The notes beneath the pieces are model-generated. The model had not been told where the DNA came from. It ran no database searches and saw only the letters and a list, made by a program, of their open reading frames with translations. The translations under genes and the position numbers were made by a program. From Gonocerus acuteangulatus (Eukaryota; Arthropoda; Insecta; Hemiptera; Coreidae), in NCBI GenBank assembly GCA_946811695.1, contig OX328123.1:32243873-32307872 (forward strand): DNA of 64,000 nucleotides, in the 5' to 3' direction. Positions 44,604 to 56,192 of the stretch are shown in pieces (positions within the stretch are counted from its first letter, which is position 1; each line of letters opens with the position of its first letter).

Positions 44604-45022
44604 ATGGCTAAAAGTGTAGGACCCCAAATTCGACATCTACTCAAGGACCTCACTTTTGAAGCAAAGTTAAATACTACTGAGAAAAAGGCTTGGTTTGCTT
44701 TTCGAGAGGTATGTGCTAAGTTTTTGGGAAACGAAAAATCTAGAGACTACCGAAAAATAGTCCAAGAACTGCTTACTTCATATAAAACATTGGGATGCAA
44801 TATGTCCTTAAAAATACATTCCTGCATAGTCACCTAGACTTTTTCGCCCCAAATTTGGGTGCAGTTTCGGACGAACATGGAGAACGATTCCACCAAGACA
44901 TATCCAGAATGGAAAAAAGATATACTGGCAAATGGAATGAGAAGATGCTGGCGGATTACTGCTGGACACTGCAGCGGGAGACAGAGGAGGAAGAGTACAA
45001 AAGAAAAAAAAATACTCATTGA
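44604..45022 (+). pseudogene. Frameshifted C-terminal part of a repeat-borne arthropod protein
   Basis: The first frame (44604-44837) reads 'VGPQIRHLLKD', 'KKAWFAFREVC..FLGN' and 'SYKTLGCNMSLKIH'. A frameshift near 44825 continues with 'FLHSHLDFF..NLGAVSDEHG', then 'ERFHQDI..MEKRY.GKW' and 'MLADYCWTL.R'. This text is very common among predicted proteins of arthropod genomes, where it is repeated and TE-associated. Its biochemical role is unknown to me. The copy is broken and lacks its N-terminal part, though the AT-rich bases from 44440 may be its remains. Confidence 0.65.
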
Positions 45023-45757
45023 CGATGTGTGTATATTTTTTGAGTTGTGTCATATCTAGTATTATACCTGATAGCATGCAGGATTCAATTAATTATATTT
45101 TACCGTTGAAAACGAAAAAAAAATCTTTTATAATAAAGACAATAATTTTCAAATACAATTTTTCATTTTTTCCAAGTTTCTCCTTTTTTCTCTCAAAATC
45201 ATAGGGTGATAGAATTTTTCTGAGTTGAGATTCGGACTCAGCACATTTGAAAACATGAGAAACAGGCAAAATTGTTCAAGGGAGGGGAGAAAAGTTTTTT
45301 TTTGCAGAACAGTGTTATTACTTAACAACATATTCTTTTTTGTTTCAGGTAAGCAGTAAAATTTTCTGGGTGTATTCGAATCGCAGTCTTGAGTATATAA
45401 GTCTAAATTTATTATTATCAATATGCTAATAATTAATTACGGAATTACAAAGCATGAAATCTTTAGAAGAAAATAATTGTAAGATTAATCAGAGTGATAG
45501 AACTCACTGCGGTTGGAGATGGTTATTGTGATAAAATAAACAAGTCTTATTACACGATCCGGTATGAGTGTGTATTTTCCTAGTTGAGAAAAGTAGACGA
45601 GAACCTAATAATATAGAACCCAGCCCCGAATTATAGCAACCTTGGAAGCACAATTCAAGGTGAAGCAGTAATACGAGTATATGGGCAATACTAACTCCAC
45701 ATGCGTGGATATATTTATTCATAATCCATCATTTCTTGATTACTCTTAAAATCATAG

Positions 45758-45806
<49 letters not shown>

Positions 45807-46440
45807 TAATAGTGACAGTGACAACAGGTCCTTACTAACACATATTACTTAAGATTTAAAGCGAATGTGCTTTTTATTAAATTAATTTCATCTCCACCAA
45901 AAAGATGATGGAGTTTGATGTTAATGTTACAGAACGAATCTAGCTATTAGGATGGGTTTGGAGGTCGATTCTACCGTAGTTCCTAACGAAATTGCTTCAT
46001 TTCTTGAGCCAGCTGTGAAATCGGCAGCTGATTGTTCGAGCGGTTGAGAGAGAAAGCGGGGAATCTTAGCTTTAGCGAATTGAACATTTCATAAAAGAAA
46101 AGAAAAAAAAATGGAAAGAAAAAAAGGCCGAATTCTCTACCCATTCTCATAGATTTAAATTCTTCATGGGAGTTTTATTGCAGAGGTCACCGATTCAAAT
46201 CCAGCCCGGAGGACCATTTTAGTACGCAGAACGTTTCTTAATTCATAAAATTATTAATTATTATTAATGATATTTTAATGTAGAAGAAATTAGATTACTG
46301 TATCGAGTTCTCCTTTATTTTAATATGCCATCATATTCAAATATATAATTATATAAGAGCCTAAGAATATAGAAATATAATAAAAGCAAGCAATGTCAAC
46401 ATATGTGTTACCGTCTTTCATGTTGTTGTTTATTGTATTA
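45023..46440. other. No gene seen; (TA)n(GA)n at 45758-45807
   Basis: AT-rich DNA. Short opposing frames at 45149-45421 and 45504-45722 have no domain. A compound TA/GA microsatellite lies at 45758-45807. Confidence 0.5.
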
Positions 46441-46575
46441 TATTAAATTTTAAGGCCCACTTAAACATAACACAGGTTTTTGGAACGAGTTATTTACAAG
46501 GTACCACCCTTTTCTTGCCAGGATAGAGCTGATACCCTTTTCTTTTGAAAGCTGCCTCCCCTTGCTAGAAATCGA
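46441..46575 (-). repeat. SINE-B, diverged
   Basis: Minus strand: 'gctttcaaaagaaaagggta', 'tcagctctatcctggcaag' and 'aaaagggtggtacc', in SINE-B order. The head is decayed. Confidence 0.6.
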
Positions 46576-47876
46576 TTTTTTTAATGAATTTTAGGTAGTA
46601 CATCACTCCTGGAAATTATCCTGCTGAGCCTTCATCAGTGTCCTATTAATCGAGAGTCTTCTGCTCAGCACGATGCTATCGTAATTTAGCTTTATTTTAC
46701 TGGAACAAAATAAGTCACATGAAACACCAAAATTTAGTTGTCTGAAGGGACCCACAGTATTACATGCTGCATAGGCATCCATGACGGTACTCCAGGGTAG
46801 GAAGATGGTAATTTTGATTTCAGCAGTCCCCCCCACCTCCCCCGAATGAGGAATAGGTGGTTGCAAATACGGCACTCCGGAGCCGGAGCTTCGTACGACA
46901 ATACGGAGCTTCCTAGAAAGATAGCACTTTCAATATAAATTCGAAGGACATATGATTTCATTGTCACTAAGACGTGAGACCATTACTATCGATTTTTTAT
47001 ATGATCGTGCTTTGCTAGAGTATAATGATGGTTATCTCAGTCTCTGGTAATGTTAAAGTCTTATTTTTCGTTTTCTTTATGAATTATGGCCCCAATTTTC
47101 TCCTCATTATTTTGTTATTCAACCCCTTCTAAACAGCTCAGGAATACTTGTTGGTTTATACCATCGGTCTATTGGAAATTATCAACCAAATTGAGCCGTC
47201 TCGTGACCTTCACAGTGCATAGCACGTGATATGCTGGTTTGGGTCTTGGATTGACCGCAGCTTATAACCTTATTTGTCTAGTAGTCGGTTTTTGCGGCTC
47301 ATTTACTGTCCATAATAAGGCCTTCAAACCATTCGTAACCTGAATCTAACGTAACCTTCAAGCAAACATGACACATAGGTTATGAGTCTGGTATGAGTAT
47401 AGCTTAACACATGCCGTAGCAAGAGAACGGACATTCTGTGTGGCTACATTTCCACAACTATGGATAAGGCCTTTGAAATAATACATGCCCTGTTTGCAAG
47501 ACCGCAGTGAACATTTTGAAAAACCAATCAATTGTCCGTCGCAACTAGATTAGATAAGATATCAATTTGTTGTTAAGTAAGATCAACGCCCTTTTAATAC
47601 TTCCCCGGGTGATGATCAGAATTCGGTACATTGTTTATCTAAGTCCGTTCGACTGATCCTTTCATGAACCTGGTGACATGCTTTGCGGATATTGCCCTAA
47701 TTGCCCTTGGTCGTTCCCGGACTTCTCAGTATACTCCCTAAACGGATTTGTTCCTGGTTATTATAAAACTTTGCCAGTTTTATTTATTTGCAACAAGTAG
47801 TACTATTATGGAATAGAATGACATTCACCGTTGGACTATTTAGCTCGTTAGCACTTTCCTTCCTGTTTAGTCAGGA
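46576..47876. other. No gene seen
   Basis: Balanced to AT-rich DNA. The frames 46603-46875 and 46734-46967 (minus) overlap each other and have no domain. Confidence 0.45.
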
Positions 47877-48985
47877 CAGTCCAGTCAACGAACAGTTATA
47901 GATGGAAATTTTTGGAACACAATTGTTGACTTCGTAACTATGTTTGGTCTGGATAGGAGGTAAACATATCAAAAGTTCTCACCCGTAGCCTTTGAGCCGG
48001 GGGGGGGGGGGCTTAGAAGGCCCCATTTTTCGGGGTTTTCACTTATATATCGGAAACCATGGGCCCTAGCTACATGACCACTCTATAACAAATGAAAGCT
48101 GATTCAATTTCCTACAAGTTCTATGCAATAAAGTTTTTCGAGCTATCTTTACTTTTCGAAATATCCGCTCTTGAAAGTCTGTCATTTTCGGAAAAAACAC
48201 ACTTTTTGCTCTTTTTGACCGGATAACGCTTTAACAAAAACCTAAAAAATAAATGCCGTTTATAGGGTTGTAGAGCATTATATTCTTTTCAAGAATATAT
48301 ATAACTTTACTATTTTATGTATTTTCCTTCAAACGTGAAAACAGTTTTAATGTTTATCGTGATATCTGGCGACAACTGACCAATGAACCTTTCAATTTCA
48401 ATGAACCTTTCAATTTACATAATGGAGCATATTTTGGACTATACATCGACTCGAAATGGTGAGAAATTGAAAGGTTCATTGGTCAGTTGTCGCCAGATAT
48501 CACGATAAACATTAAAACTGTTTTCACGTTTGAAGGAAAATACATAAAATAGTAAAGTTATATATATTCTTGAAGAGAATATAATGCTCTACAACCCTAT
48601 AAACGGCATTTATTTTTTAGGTTTTTGTTAAAGCGTTATCCGGTCAAAAAGAGCAAAAAGTGTGTTTTTTCCCAAAATGACAGACTTTCAAGAGCGGATA
48701 TTTCGAAAAGTAAAGATATCTCGAAAACCTTTATTGAATAGAACTTGTAGGAAATTGAATCAGCTTTCATTTGTTATAGAATGGTCATGTTGCTAGGACC
48801 CACGGTTTCCAAGATATAAGTGAAAACCCGAAAAATGGGGCCTTCTAAAGCCCCCTCCCCCCCGGCACAAAGGCTACGGGCGAGAACTTTTGATACGCTG
48901 ACCTCCTACCTAGCCGAAACAAACTTATGAAGTCAAAAATTGTGTTCCAAAAACATTTCCATCTATAAATCTTAGTTACCTGGAC
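47877..48985. mobile_element. Foldback element, arms about 520 bp
   Basis: The left arm (47877-48399) and right arm (48463-48985) are inverted copies with few differences ('gttatagatggaaattttt', 'gtagcctttgagccgggg', 'cggataacgctttaac', 'gttgtcgccagatatcacga'). A 63-bp spacer separates them and contains an extra copy of 'aatgaacctttcaattt'. The outer end reads 'cagtccag'. A G12/C-run lies at mirrored positions. No frame and no clear target duplication. Confidence 0.8.
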
Positions 48986-48989
48986 TATT

Positions 48990-49182
48990 TATTTATTTTT
49001 TTTATTTATTTATTTATTTATTTCGAATTTACAACAATGTATAAGGTACATTTCTAGTAAATTATTGCAAGATTATATGACATGGATGTACATGAGGTGG
49101 GAAGCTGCACAGTTGTAGTACCCACAAGACAGAATTTATTTTTTCACAGATCTACACTTTCTAGAGTTGATCTCTTGGCCAC
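48990..49182 (-). mobile_element. Short retroposon (LINE 3' end), minus strand, with 12-bp TSD
   Basis: Flanked by 'acctggactatt' at 48978-48989 and 49183-49194. The minus strand begins 'gtgtggccaagagatcaact' and ends in repeated 'aaat' units ('cgaaataaataaataaat'), a microsatellite-like tail typical of CR1/L2/RTE-type LINE 3' ends. At 193 bp it is a severely 5'-truncated copy or a SINE. It interrupts the 48-kb repeat structure and is younger than it. Confidence 0.75.
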
Positions 49183-49194
49183 ACCTGGACTATT

Positions 49195-49674
49195 AGTCGC
49201 TAAATTTCAGATTTCACTATTAACACTGAAATATTATTGAAGGGAATGCAATACTCTACAACCCTATAACCGTTATTTATTTTTTTGGTTCATCGTTGAA
49301 GAGTTATCCCGTCAAAAAGAAGAAAAAATATGGCGCGTATGTATTTTCCCCCAAAATGACCGACTTTCAAGAGCGGATATTTCGAAACCTAATGATATCT
49401 CGAAAAACTTTATAGATTAAAACGTGTAGGAACTTTAATCAGCTTTCATTTGTTATAGAATAGTCATGTCGCAAGGACGCAGGGTTTTCGAGATATAAGT
49501 GAAAACCCGAAAAATGGGACCTTCTAAACCCCCCCCCCCCCCCCCGGCACAAAGGCTACGGGCGAGGACTTTTGATATGTTCACCTCCTATCCAGCCCAA
49601 ACAAAGTTACGAAGTCAAAATTTGTCTTCCAAAAATGTCCACCGATAGCTGTTTTTATGCATTCGTTGACTGGA
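49195..49674 (-). repeat. Third arm of the 48-kb foldback family
   Basis: Same orientation as the right arm: 'gaagggaatgcaatactcta', 'caagagcggatatttcgaaa', 'cccgaaaaatggg', C18 run, 'ggctacgggcgagg' and the outer end 'cgttgactggactg', which matches the left outer end better than the middle arm does. More diverged than the other two arms. Confidence 0.75.
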
Positions 49675-49999
49675 CTGCGATGGTATAATACATTGCTGCA
49701 TTTATTTTCCGAACGATGTATAACATTGCCCAACACCTGCAGCCCCCTTAAACCCCACACAATAAAAGAACTATAAATTGCTTCTTTTTTTTTTTTTTTC
49801 AAAGCCTAATTATTTCTCGTTATTTTCCAAATAATATTAAGTGTTTGATATGTGTAGTTATTTAAGAGAATAGTGGAAAAACTATCCTCATTATTATGCT
49901 TTTCAATCTTACCAGGAGTTGTGATTTTTATGCAATAAATATGAGCATCCAGAAATGTTTGTTACTAACTTTAACCTCCCTCCTCGTAGGGGCATTGAG
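49675..49999. other. No gene seen
   Basis: AT-rich DNA with a poly-T run at about 49783-49799. Confidence 0.5.
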
Positions 50000-50009
50000 A
50001 AGGTGTAGA

Positions 50010-50115
50010 TGATCGGGGTTCGGTCATTTGTTAAATAAAAATATATTTTATAAATAAAATGAGTAATATTTCTTTGCCAAAATTGCGGCTTGAATTACAA
50101 TCCATCTTCAGGGCT
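50010..50115 (-). repeat. Decayed PLE terminal repeat
   Basis: 'tcggggttcggtca', 'ttaaataaaaata', 'gcggcttgaattacaa' and 'catcttcagggcta' follow the order of 37345-37446. The ribozyme core is broken (CTGAAGA for CTGATGA; GAAA not kept). Confidence 0.5.
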
Positions 50116-52439
50116 ATGGAGGAGAGCTCCGTACCTTGAAGACTAAATTTCAAAGTGTACCTTGTACATCTTCTCAATATCAACGGTCGACTCTCCCTTC
50201 ACTATCGTAGAAATTGGTTCTCACTCTTAAAATGGTAACTATTTTAGATTTTTGATAATGAGGGAGAGAGCGTGTGAGAGAGCGAGAGAGAGAAAGAGAG
50301 ATGGAGGAAGGGTGACTCGAGACGATAGGAATGCTCGACCCTCCGGTGTCAGGCTGCGAGGTCACTGATCCCCTGACGGACTTCGATAGGATCCTCTCTC
50401 TGTAATTAGAATATACGATACCCATTTCTTCATGTCCGCCATCAAAAGTTAATGGTAAAATATCATCCAGAGACCTTCAATGTAGCGGGGTATTTTCACT
50501 ATAGGCCTGTGTGATGTTGCCAGACAGTCGTTTTCTCTTATGCGTTATATTCCTCATGGGAACGGTGCTAATGTTAAAATGTTGTGACTTTGTAACGTTC
50601 GTTTTGACATTATGTGCAAATTATGAATCCTAGATTGGATATAATTGCTTTTCGTTGGTCATAACTACAGCGTACAGTTTAGTAGAGTCACTGCACTTTA
50701 TCTGGTCAAGCTCACGATAGTCATAGATTTGTCGTTGTCGGGTCGTTGGGTGTGAAGGTTCGTGTCTAGGAAGGAATGTTGGACATGTTGAACCTCGTTT
50801 AGATAGCCTCCTAGTGTCATCCCGGAAGACGATTCTCTATTTTGGTGATTGACGAGAGATATTCTTGTCGATTAGGTAAATCGCTTCTCCTCTAGCTTGA
50901 GTGGTCATTTAAATGTGCGTCGCGCGTGACGATTGCTTGAAAGGAATCTCGTCAGCTTTTGGTTGGATCATTTCTTCTTAACCATACCGCATGCCGACGA
51001 TGTACTTCCTAAAACTATTAGTCAATAAATTCCCCTTTTTTAAGGGCCAAGCAGAAATATCGCACTAGTATTTCTAAAGTGACACAACTCAAAACAAAAC
51101 GTGTCACTCTTGCCTATGTAGAGGGCATACCATTTTTATTCAGGAAGAGTTACACAAGTGCCCTCTGGTGTACCAGCTCTGAAGCTAGGTACATACAGTT
51201 TTGATGGTTGATGAAGAGATATTTACCATGTCTTTTATAATCTATAGTAACTGAAAAACACCGATTGTGTCACTTAAGAAATACTTTGATATATACTTTG
51301 ATAAATATTCTGAAAGCCATCATTTAGAGGGTTAAGAGACAATTATATTTTTTTTTAACTTTACACATTGATATCACGGCTGTTTTGAGATTTCCAAGTG
51401 CAAGATAACGAATTGGCATCCACGGGAAAACATTTAGTCCCTTTGAGTGAATCTTGTTAGCTCTTGGTTGATTTTCGTGACAAGACAAGGCTTTATCTGT
51501 GGAAGGTCTTGCTTAGTTAAGGCTAAAATTATTTGTACATAGGTAGTTAAGTTGCTAGTGAAGAGGTAAATCATGTAATTCTTCAGTAATGAAGGTTATT
51601 AAGAGATTTCTAATTGTTTTAAATATAAACATGAGCTTCCGCCTTTTTAACTTTTTAAAATAAATTAAAATTATGTAGTTACTTTAATCTGAGTATCGAA
51701 GAGAGGTGGTTATCTATTTTTTTCTTAATAATAGATAAAAAAGCCCCTATAATATAAAATAATTTCAGTTATACAAGATATTAAGAAGATGTTTCTGTAT
51801 ATCATAAGCCTAGCCTGCATTGGATGCAACAAGTCGAATGCGGGTGCAGACAGCGTGTTGCCCATTCATGACTCAGATCCTCTGATGCAACTCTACTTAC
51901 CTCAATGGCGTGTCTTGTTTAGGAGCTACTGGCTTAGTGAAGAATTAGCTTTTACCATAATATTACAAATATATTTAATTTACCCATGAATTGTCACATC
52001 TATCCCATTCCAAATATTTATGTTAATAATTTGCACTTGGGACTTGGTTTTTGCTTGAAATATTAGGCTTTACTCGGACTCTAGGACGATTGATTGACCT
52101 CTACCAGAGCACTACAGTATATAATTGTCTTCCTCCACCAAAATCTCTTCTTAAGGAATTTATGTTTACTTGTACAATCTCCTTCTATGAGATATGACTT
52201 TGTGATATCCAAATTATTGCAAGGAAACACAAATTGAACATTATTCGTACTACAGCGTGTAAGGTCGTGACGGACACCAACACCTCTTCGTGTAGTAGCT
52301 CTTTGGGGATGCTACCTTCTGAAGGGTTACGAGAAACGTCGGTGTAGTGCTTAATTCGCCGGATGTAGTGTTGAAGTGGCATGTTATTATTTAACGCATG
52401 CTATATGTAGATAGGTGCACCTGTAGTCATGGGCGTAAA
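50116..52439. other. No gene supported
   Basis: A (GA)n-rich patch lies at 50262-50310. The 66-codon frame at 51789-51989 starts with a hydrophobic N-terminus ('MFLYIISLACIGC') that could pass as a signal peptide, but nothing else supports a gene. The rest is featureless. Confidence 0.4.
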
Positions 52440-52441
52440 TA

Positions 52442-52694
52442 AAGCAGGGCTGCAGCAAACTCCCCCCCCCCCCTAAATTTTGATGTAGTCGGTAAACATA
52501 TGTCATAAATATAAATTAAATAAGATCACTTAGTACAGAAAAATATTAATTTGGGCGTAATACCGTTTCGTTGATTAGCTATTCCAAGTTCTAGATTGTT
52601 AGTGTTCCATATTCCCCAAATGCTCCAAGTTCCCCCCCCCCCCCCGAAATTATAACAGCCCCTCTCGAAATTATTTCCTATATACGCCCACGCT
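52442..52694. mobile_element. C-rich MITE, TGGGCGTA family
   Basis: Ends 'tgggcgtaaata' and 'tatatacgccca' are inverted. The interior has two C runs (about 52461 and 52633) and 'aaataagatcacttagt'. A diverged relative is at 39326-39477 and end fragments near 25640. No target duplication was identified, so the superfamily is open. Confidence 0.6.
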
Positions 52695-53159
52695 TTTAGT
52701 AATGGTTTTGTCTATAAATGTGTAGATGCATAGTTCTATTCTGTGCATGAGAGAAATTCCTTATTCATTTATCTGTCAAATGTCCTTAATTACATTTTTA
52801 CTTTTATTATTATTATTTTCAGTCATGTTATGATTATCATTTTGTTATTACATTTATTCATGTGGAATAATAAAATATAATACCTAATATAGAAACCTAA
52901 TACCCGGCTTTTAAAGCCATTGTCAAAGAGGTAAAAAGGTGTACATAATAGTCTCAATTAGCAGTACCATTAGGGCAGCCAAATTCTCCTATTTTCTAGA
53001 GGAAAAGTCCACCAATATATGTTTACAAATGTAGCTTCCATTGGTGTAACGCTAGCCCAGAGAGATAAGTTCATAACAACGCATTTCTTCAATCACATAA
53101 ACATGGGAGAATCAATTAAAACAAAATTAATTCTGCTCCAAAACCTTCCATAATTCTTG
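52695..53159. other. No gene seen
   Basis: AT-rich DNA without a recognised repeat. Confidence 0.5.
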
Positions 53160-53200
53160 TCCAAGACGTTTCACGCCTACATAACGCTTCATCATAAATA
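53160..53200 (-). ncRNA. Hammerhead-like PLE remnant
   Basis: Minus strand: ATGATGA (53189-53195), 'agcgttatgtaggcgt' as stem II region, GAAA, ACGT and GTC. The essential C3 of CTGATGA is A, so it is probably inactive. Layout matches the PLE type. Confidence 0.5.
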
Positions 53201-54539
53201 TTGCTGGTCACATCAGTACAAATTGTAATCATTTAAAAAAAGATGATAAAAATAAAACAATAATAAATTATAATCAGTACATGGGGCTAACCTTCAACCA
53301 ACTCCGTTTGAGACAAGACCCAAAAGATCCAATATGATCGGGAGGTGAATCAGCTGATTACAAATCGATGCTAAAATGAGTTTTTTTTTTAAATTTACAG
53401 AAAAAGTATAGTCCCTAAATGTAAAAAGGATTGGTGGGCAGTTTTATCATATTTATTATACATTTCTTTGCTACCAATAAGTTGCCAAATATGGCATTTA
53501 TCTTTGAGCAGATATTTGTGTGATTTAACTGATAATGAAGATCACTACAAACATCAAACAATGTTTTAGATTCCCGTAGAAACTAAAGGCTGCTTCACTT
53601 CCTGTTGTATGCTGAACTAGTATTGTGTGAACAACACCTCTTTAGGCTCCTATATTATCCTTCATTTTGTACCAGGAAATAACGCACTGTATATTATAAT
53701 TTTCTCTTCAAAGAGGAAACTCCAGGGAAGTTCATCGCCTATTATTCCCTGGTTTTCTCCTAGACCAAGAGACGAGCCCCCTATAATAAAGGCCAGCCTA
53801 TATAGGCCTCTACAATACCTTCAGACATTCCAACACTCGGAGGACAGCCTCCCCCACCATCCGATGACTAAGTCCAATAGGAACGCCAACTCCTTCCTTC
53901 TTTCTACATCCCTTACCAAATGTCATTCCTACAATCTACGTAGAAATATCCCTGTGTCTCGTAATGATTGCACATTCAGCAAGTTCCTGATAGATTTGCT
54001 TCAATCCTGTTTGTTAAAAGTCCGAACATTCGAGCTGGAATTGCTGTTTTTCTAATTATGTTTCAAAAGTGTATTCAAAAGCTTTGTCTCGAAATTTCTT
54101 ATGGTAGTCAACGCCTTCCTGGATTATGGTACGAATGCAATAATCAGACTTTCCCTTTCTATGACTTGGCTCAACAGGTTTCACCTGACATTTTCCATGA
54201 TAGTTGGTGTAGGATATGTTTATTAATGTATTTTTAAAGTTATGTCTTTTAATTTTTTTTTAATTTTATTTCCTTCTCTACTTCTTTATTAGTTTTAATT
54301 ATAATTCATACCAACTACTCATCATTTAAGATAAGATTCAATAAATTTAAAGTGATTCACAAAAATAAACATAGGCATTTATAAAAGGATTTATACAACA
54401 CGCGAATATAAAACCACTATACTAGGCTCATTGATCAAGTCCATAAAACATAAATTGAAATTTAAAGTTTTTATTTCGAAATTACTACCTACTGATCATT
54501 GAAAGATCATGCAGTCTTTTCCCAAACAATCTCTGTTGA
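53201..54539. other. No gene supported; 142-codon frame noted
   Basis: The longest frame (53627-54055) has no recognisable domain, and its composition shifts from hydrophobic to basic without any motif. It could be part of an exon, but there is no partner exon or homology to support it. Confidence 0.35.
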
Positions 54540-54547
54540 ACATTTGC

Positions 54548-54863
54548 CAGTGACGGCTAAACGGGTGGGCTTGGGTGGTCTTAGCCCCCCCCCCCCCAGA
54601 ATGAAAGTTCGCAATATTTTTCGATTAAGTTAGAAAAATATATTGTTGGCAAATTAATAGTAATAAGTTCTAATTAATGTATGTTCTTAGTTTATCAAAT
54701 ACTTCCTTAATGTTTTCCCGGTGCCTGGTTACAAAAATTAGATTCTACACCCCCAGGCATGGCGGTAAGCTCATACTAAATTAGCACCTCCAGAAATATT
54801 TGTATAGGCCCCCCAGAAATGTTTGTCTAGCCCCCCAGAAATGTTTGTCTAGAGCCGCCTATG
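54548..54863. mobile_element. hAT-type MITE, 316 bp
   Basis: An exact 8-bp direct repeat 'acatttgc' flanks it (54540-54547, 54864-54871). Ends 'cagtgacggct' and 'agccgcctatg' are imperfect inverted repeats (8 of 11). The interior has a C13 run and a small tandem repeat ('ccccccagaaatgtttgtct', about 54808-54850). No coding capacity. Confidence 0.75.
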
Positions 54864-54871
54864 ACATTTGC

Positions 54872-55193
54872 ATGCTTAAAAATGCTTTTTGAAGTGATAA
54901 TAGTATCACGATTACAATAAATACATAAGATTTTACCATCTATTTTACTCGTACACTTCCTCAGTCCAAGTCATTACAAATATTTGGGTGTACTATTATG
55001 ATTTACCATTTTATTTAGAACTAATAATAATAATAATAAATGCCCAACAAGCGGTACTGCTTGCCCGTAAAAAAATAACAAAAAAATCAATGAAAAACAA
55101 TTCTTTCCGTTGGCAACAGCCCCCGAAAGAATTTATCCCAGGTGACTGAGGAGAAAACCCCCAATAATAATAATAATAAGAAGAAGAAGAAGA
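54872..55193. other. No gene seen; (TAA)n at 55021-55040 and (AAT)n(AAG)n at 55163-55192
   Basis: Trinucleotide microsatellites in AT-rich DNA. 55040-55160 holds a moderately balanced stretch without a frame. Confidence 0.6.
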
Positions 55194-55335
55194 GGGGGTC
55201 TCCCGTGGTCTAGTGGCTAGCACTCATCTCATCTCAGGACTCGCTGAGAAAATTCCTGGCTGCACTCTGGATGTCGGCGCTAATGGCCAAGATTTGTCGA
55301 TGCGCCGTAAAAAAAAAAATATAAAATAAAAAAAA
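55194..55335 (+). repeat. SINE-A with internal deletion of box B
   Basis: 'gggggtctcccgtggtctag' then 'tggctagcactcatctcatc': the head jumps straight to the body, removing box B. Then 'gatgtcggcgctaatggcc', 'gatttgtcgatgcgccgt' and a poly-A/TAAAA tail. Confidence 0.85.
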
Positions 55336-55440
55336 AATAATAAGAAGAAGTCCAATAATAATCATTTTAAATAGGGTTAATTTTTTTAAAGTTCTCAAAG
55401 AATTTTAGATTTTTGTTTATTATGTCCAGGCCAAATTGTG

Positions 55441-55441
55441 G

Positions 55442-55510
<69 letters not shown>

Positions 55511-55522
55511 CTGTGTGTGTAA
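55441..55522. repeat. (TA)n(TG)n compound microsatellite
   Basis: TA to about 55488, then TG to 55520. Confidence 0.95.
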
Positions 55523-56039
55523 ACGTATTTATAGTATGTGTATAAAACATGATATGCGCATTGACTAGCGAGATCTCGTGAAGGTATTTGAGGAAGGAAT
55601 GGACTCCATTGAAATGCTGACTGGTTGTGGTTTGAAGGCGTGACAACTCACAGACACAGGCGAGTATTGTACCTAGCATGCGTTCAGAATCCTGTTACGC
55701 CATTGGCTACATAATGCATTGTGTTACCTACTTGAGTATCGCATTGTATAGACCTGGCTCTGGCTACCTTCTCACGTGCTCCGAGCAGGAGGCATTTCAG
55801 AACTCATTCTTCTCCGTGTCTCTTGCTCAATGTTCGGATTAGAGTTTGTGAGTTCGTCTTGCTGATATCAAAAGAAGAAGAGCAAAATAGATCACACAGT
55901 AAAGACACTTCCCACAGATCCTACAAAGATGGACAAAAGAATATTTGCATATATCTATGAATATATCTGAGTATATGGGTAAATACACATACGCCGTAGT
56001 GTATAACGGATTGAGTTCACCTTAAGATTATCTTAGCAT
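55523..56039. other. No gene seen
   Basis: Balanced base composition but no frame or repeat recognised. Confidence 0.45.
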
Positions 56040-56140
56040 CACTCCATGGGGAAGAACGCCGCCTGATAAAGCAGTATGGAAGTGCCGAATAGGTCAACGT
56101 TTCAGAACCCATAGATTATAAAATAACGGCGGTTCAAATT

Positions 56141-56192
<52 letters not shown>

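Noticed and set aside
51789..51989. Small secreted protein
   Set aside because: A hydrophobic N-terminus alone is not enough; no conserved cysteines or processing site and no context.
53627..54055. 142-codon open frame as a host gene
   Set aside because: No domain, no motif, no exon partner, and it lies in AT-rich DNA where frames of this size can occur by chance.
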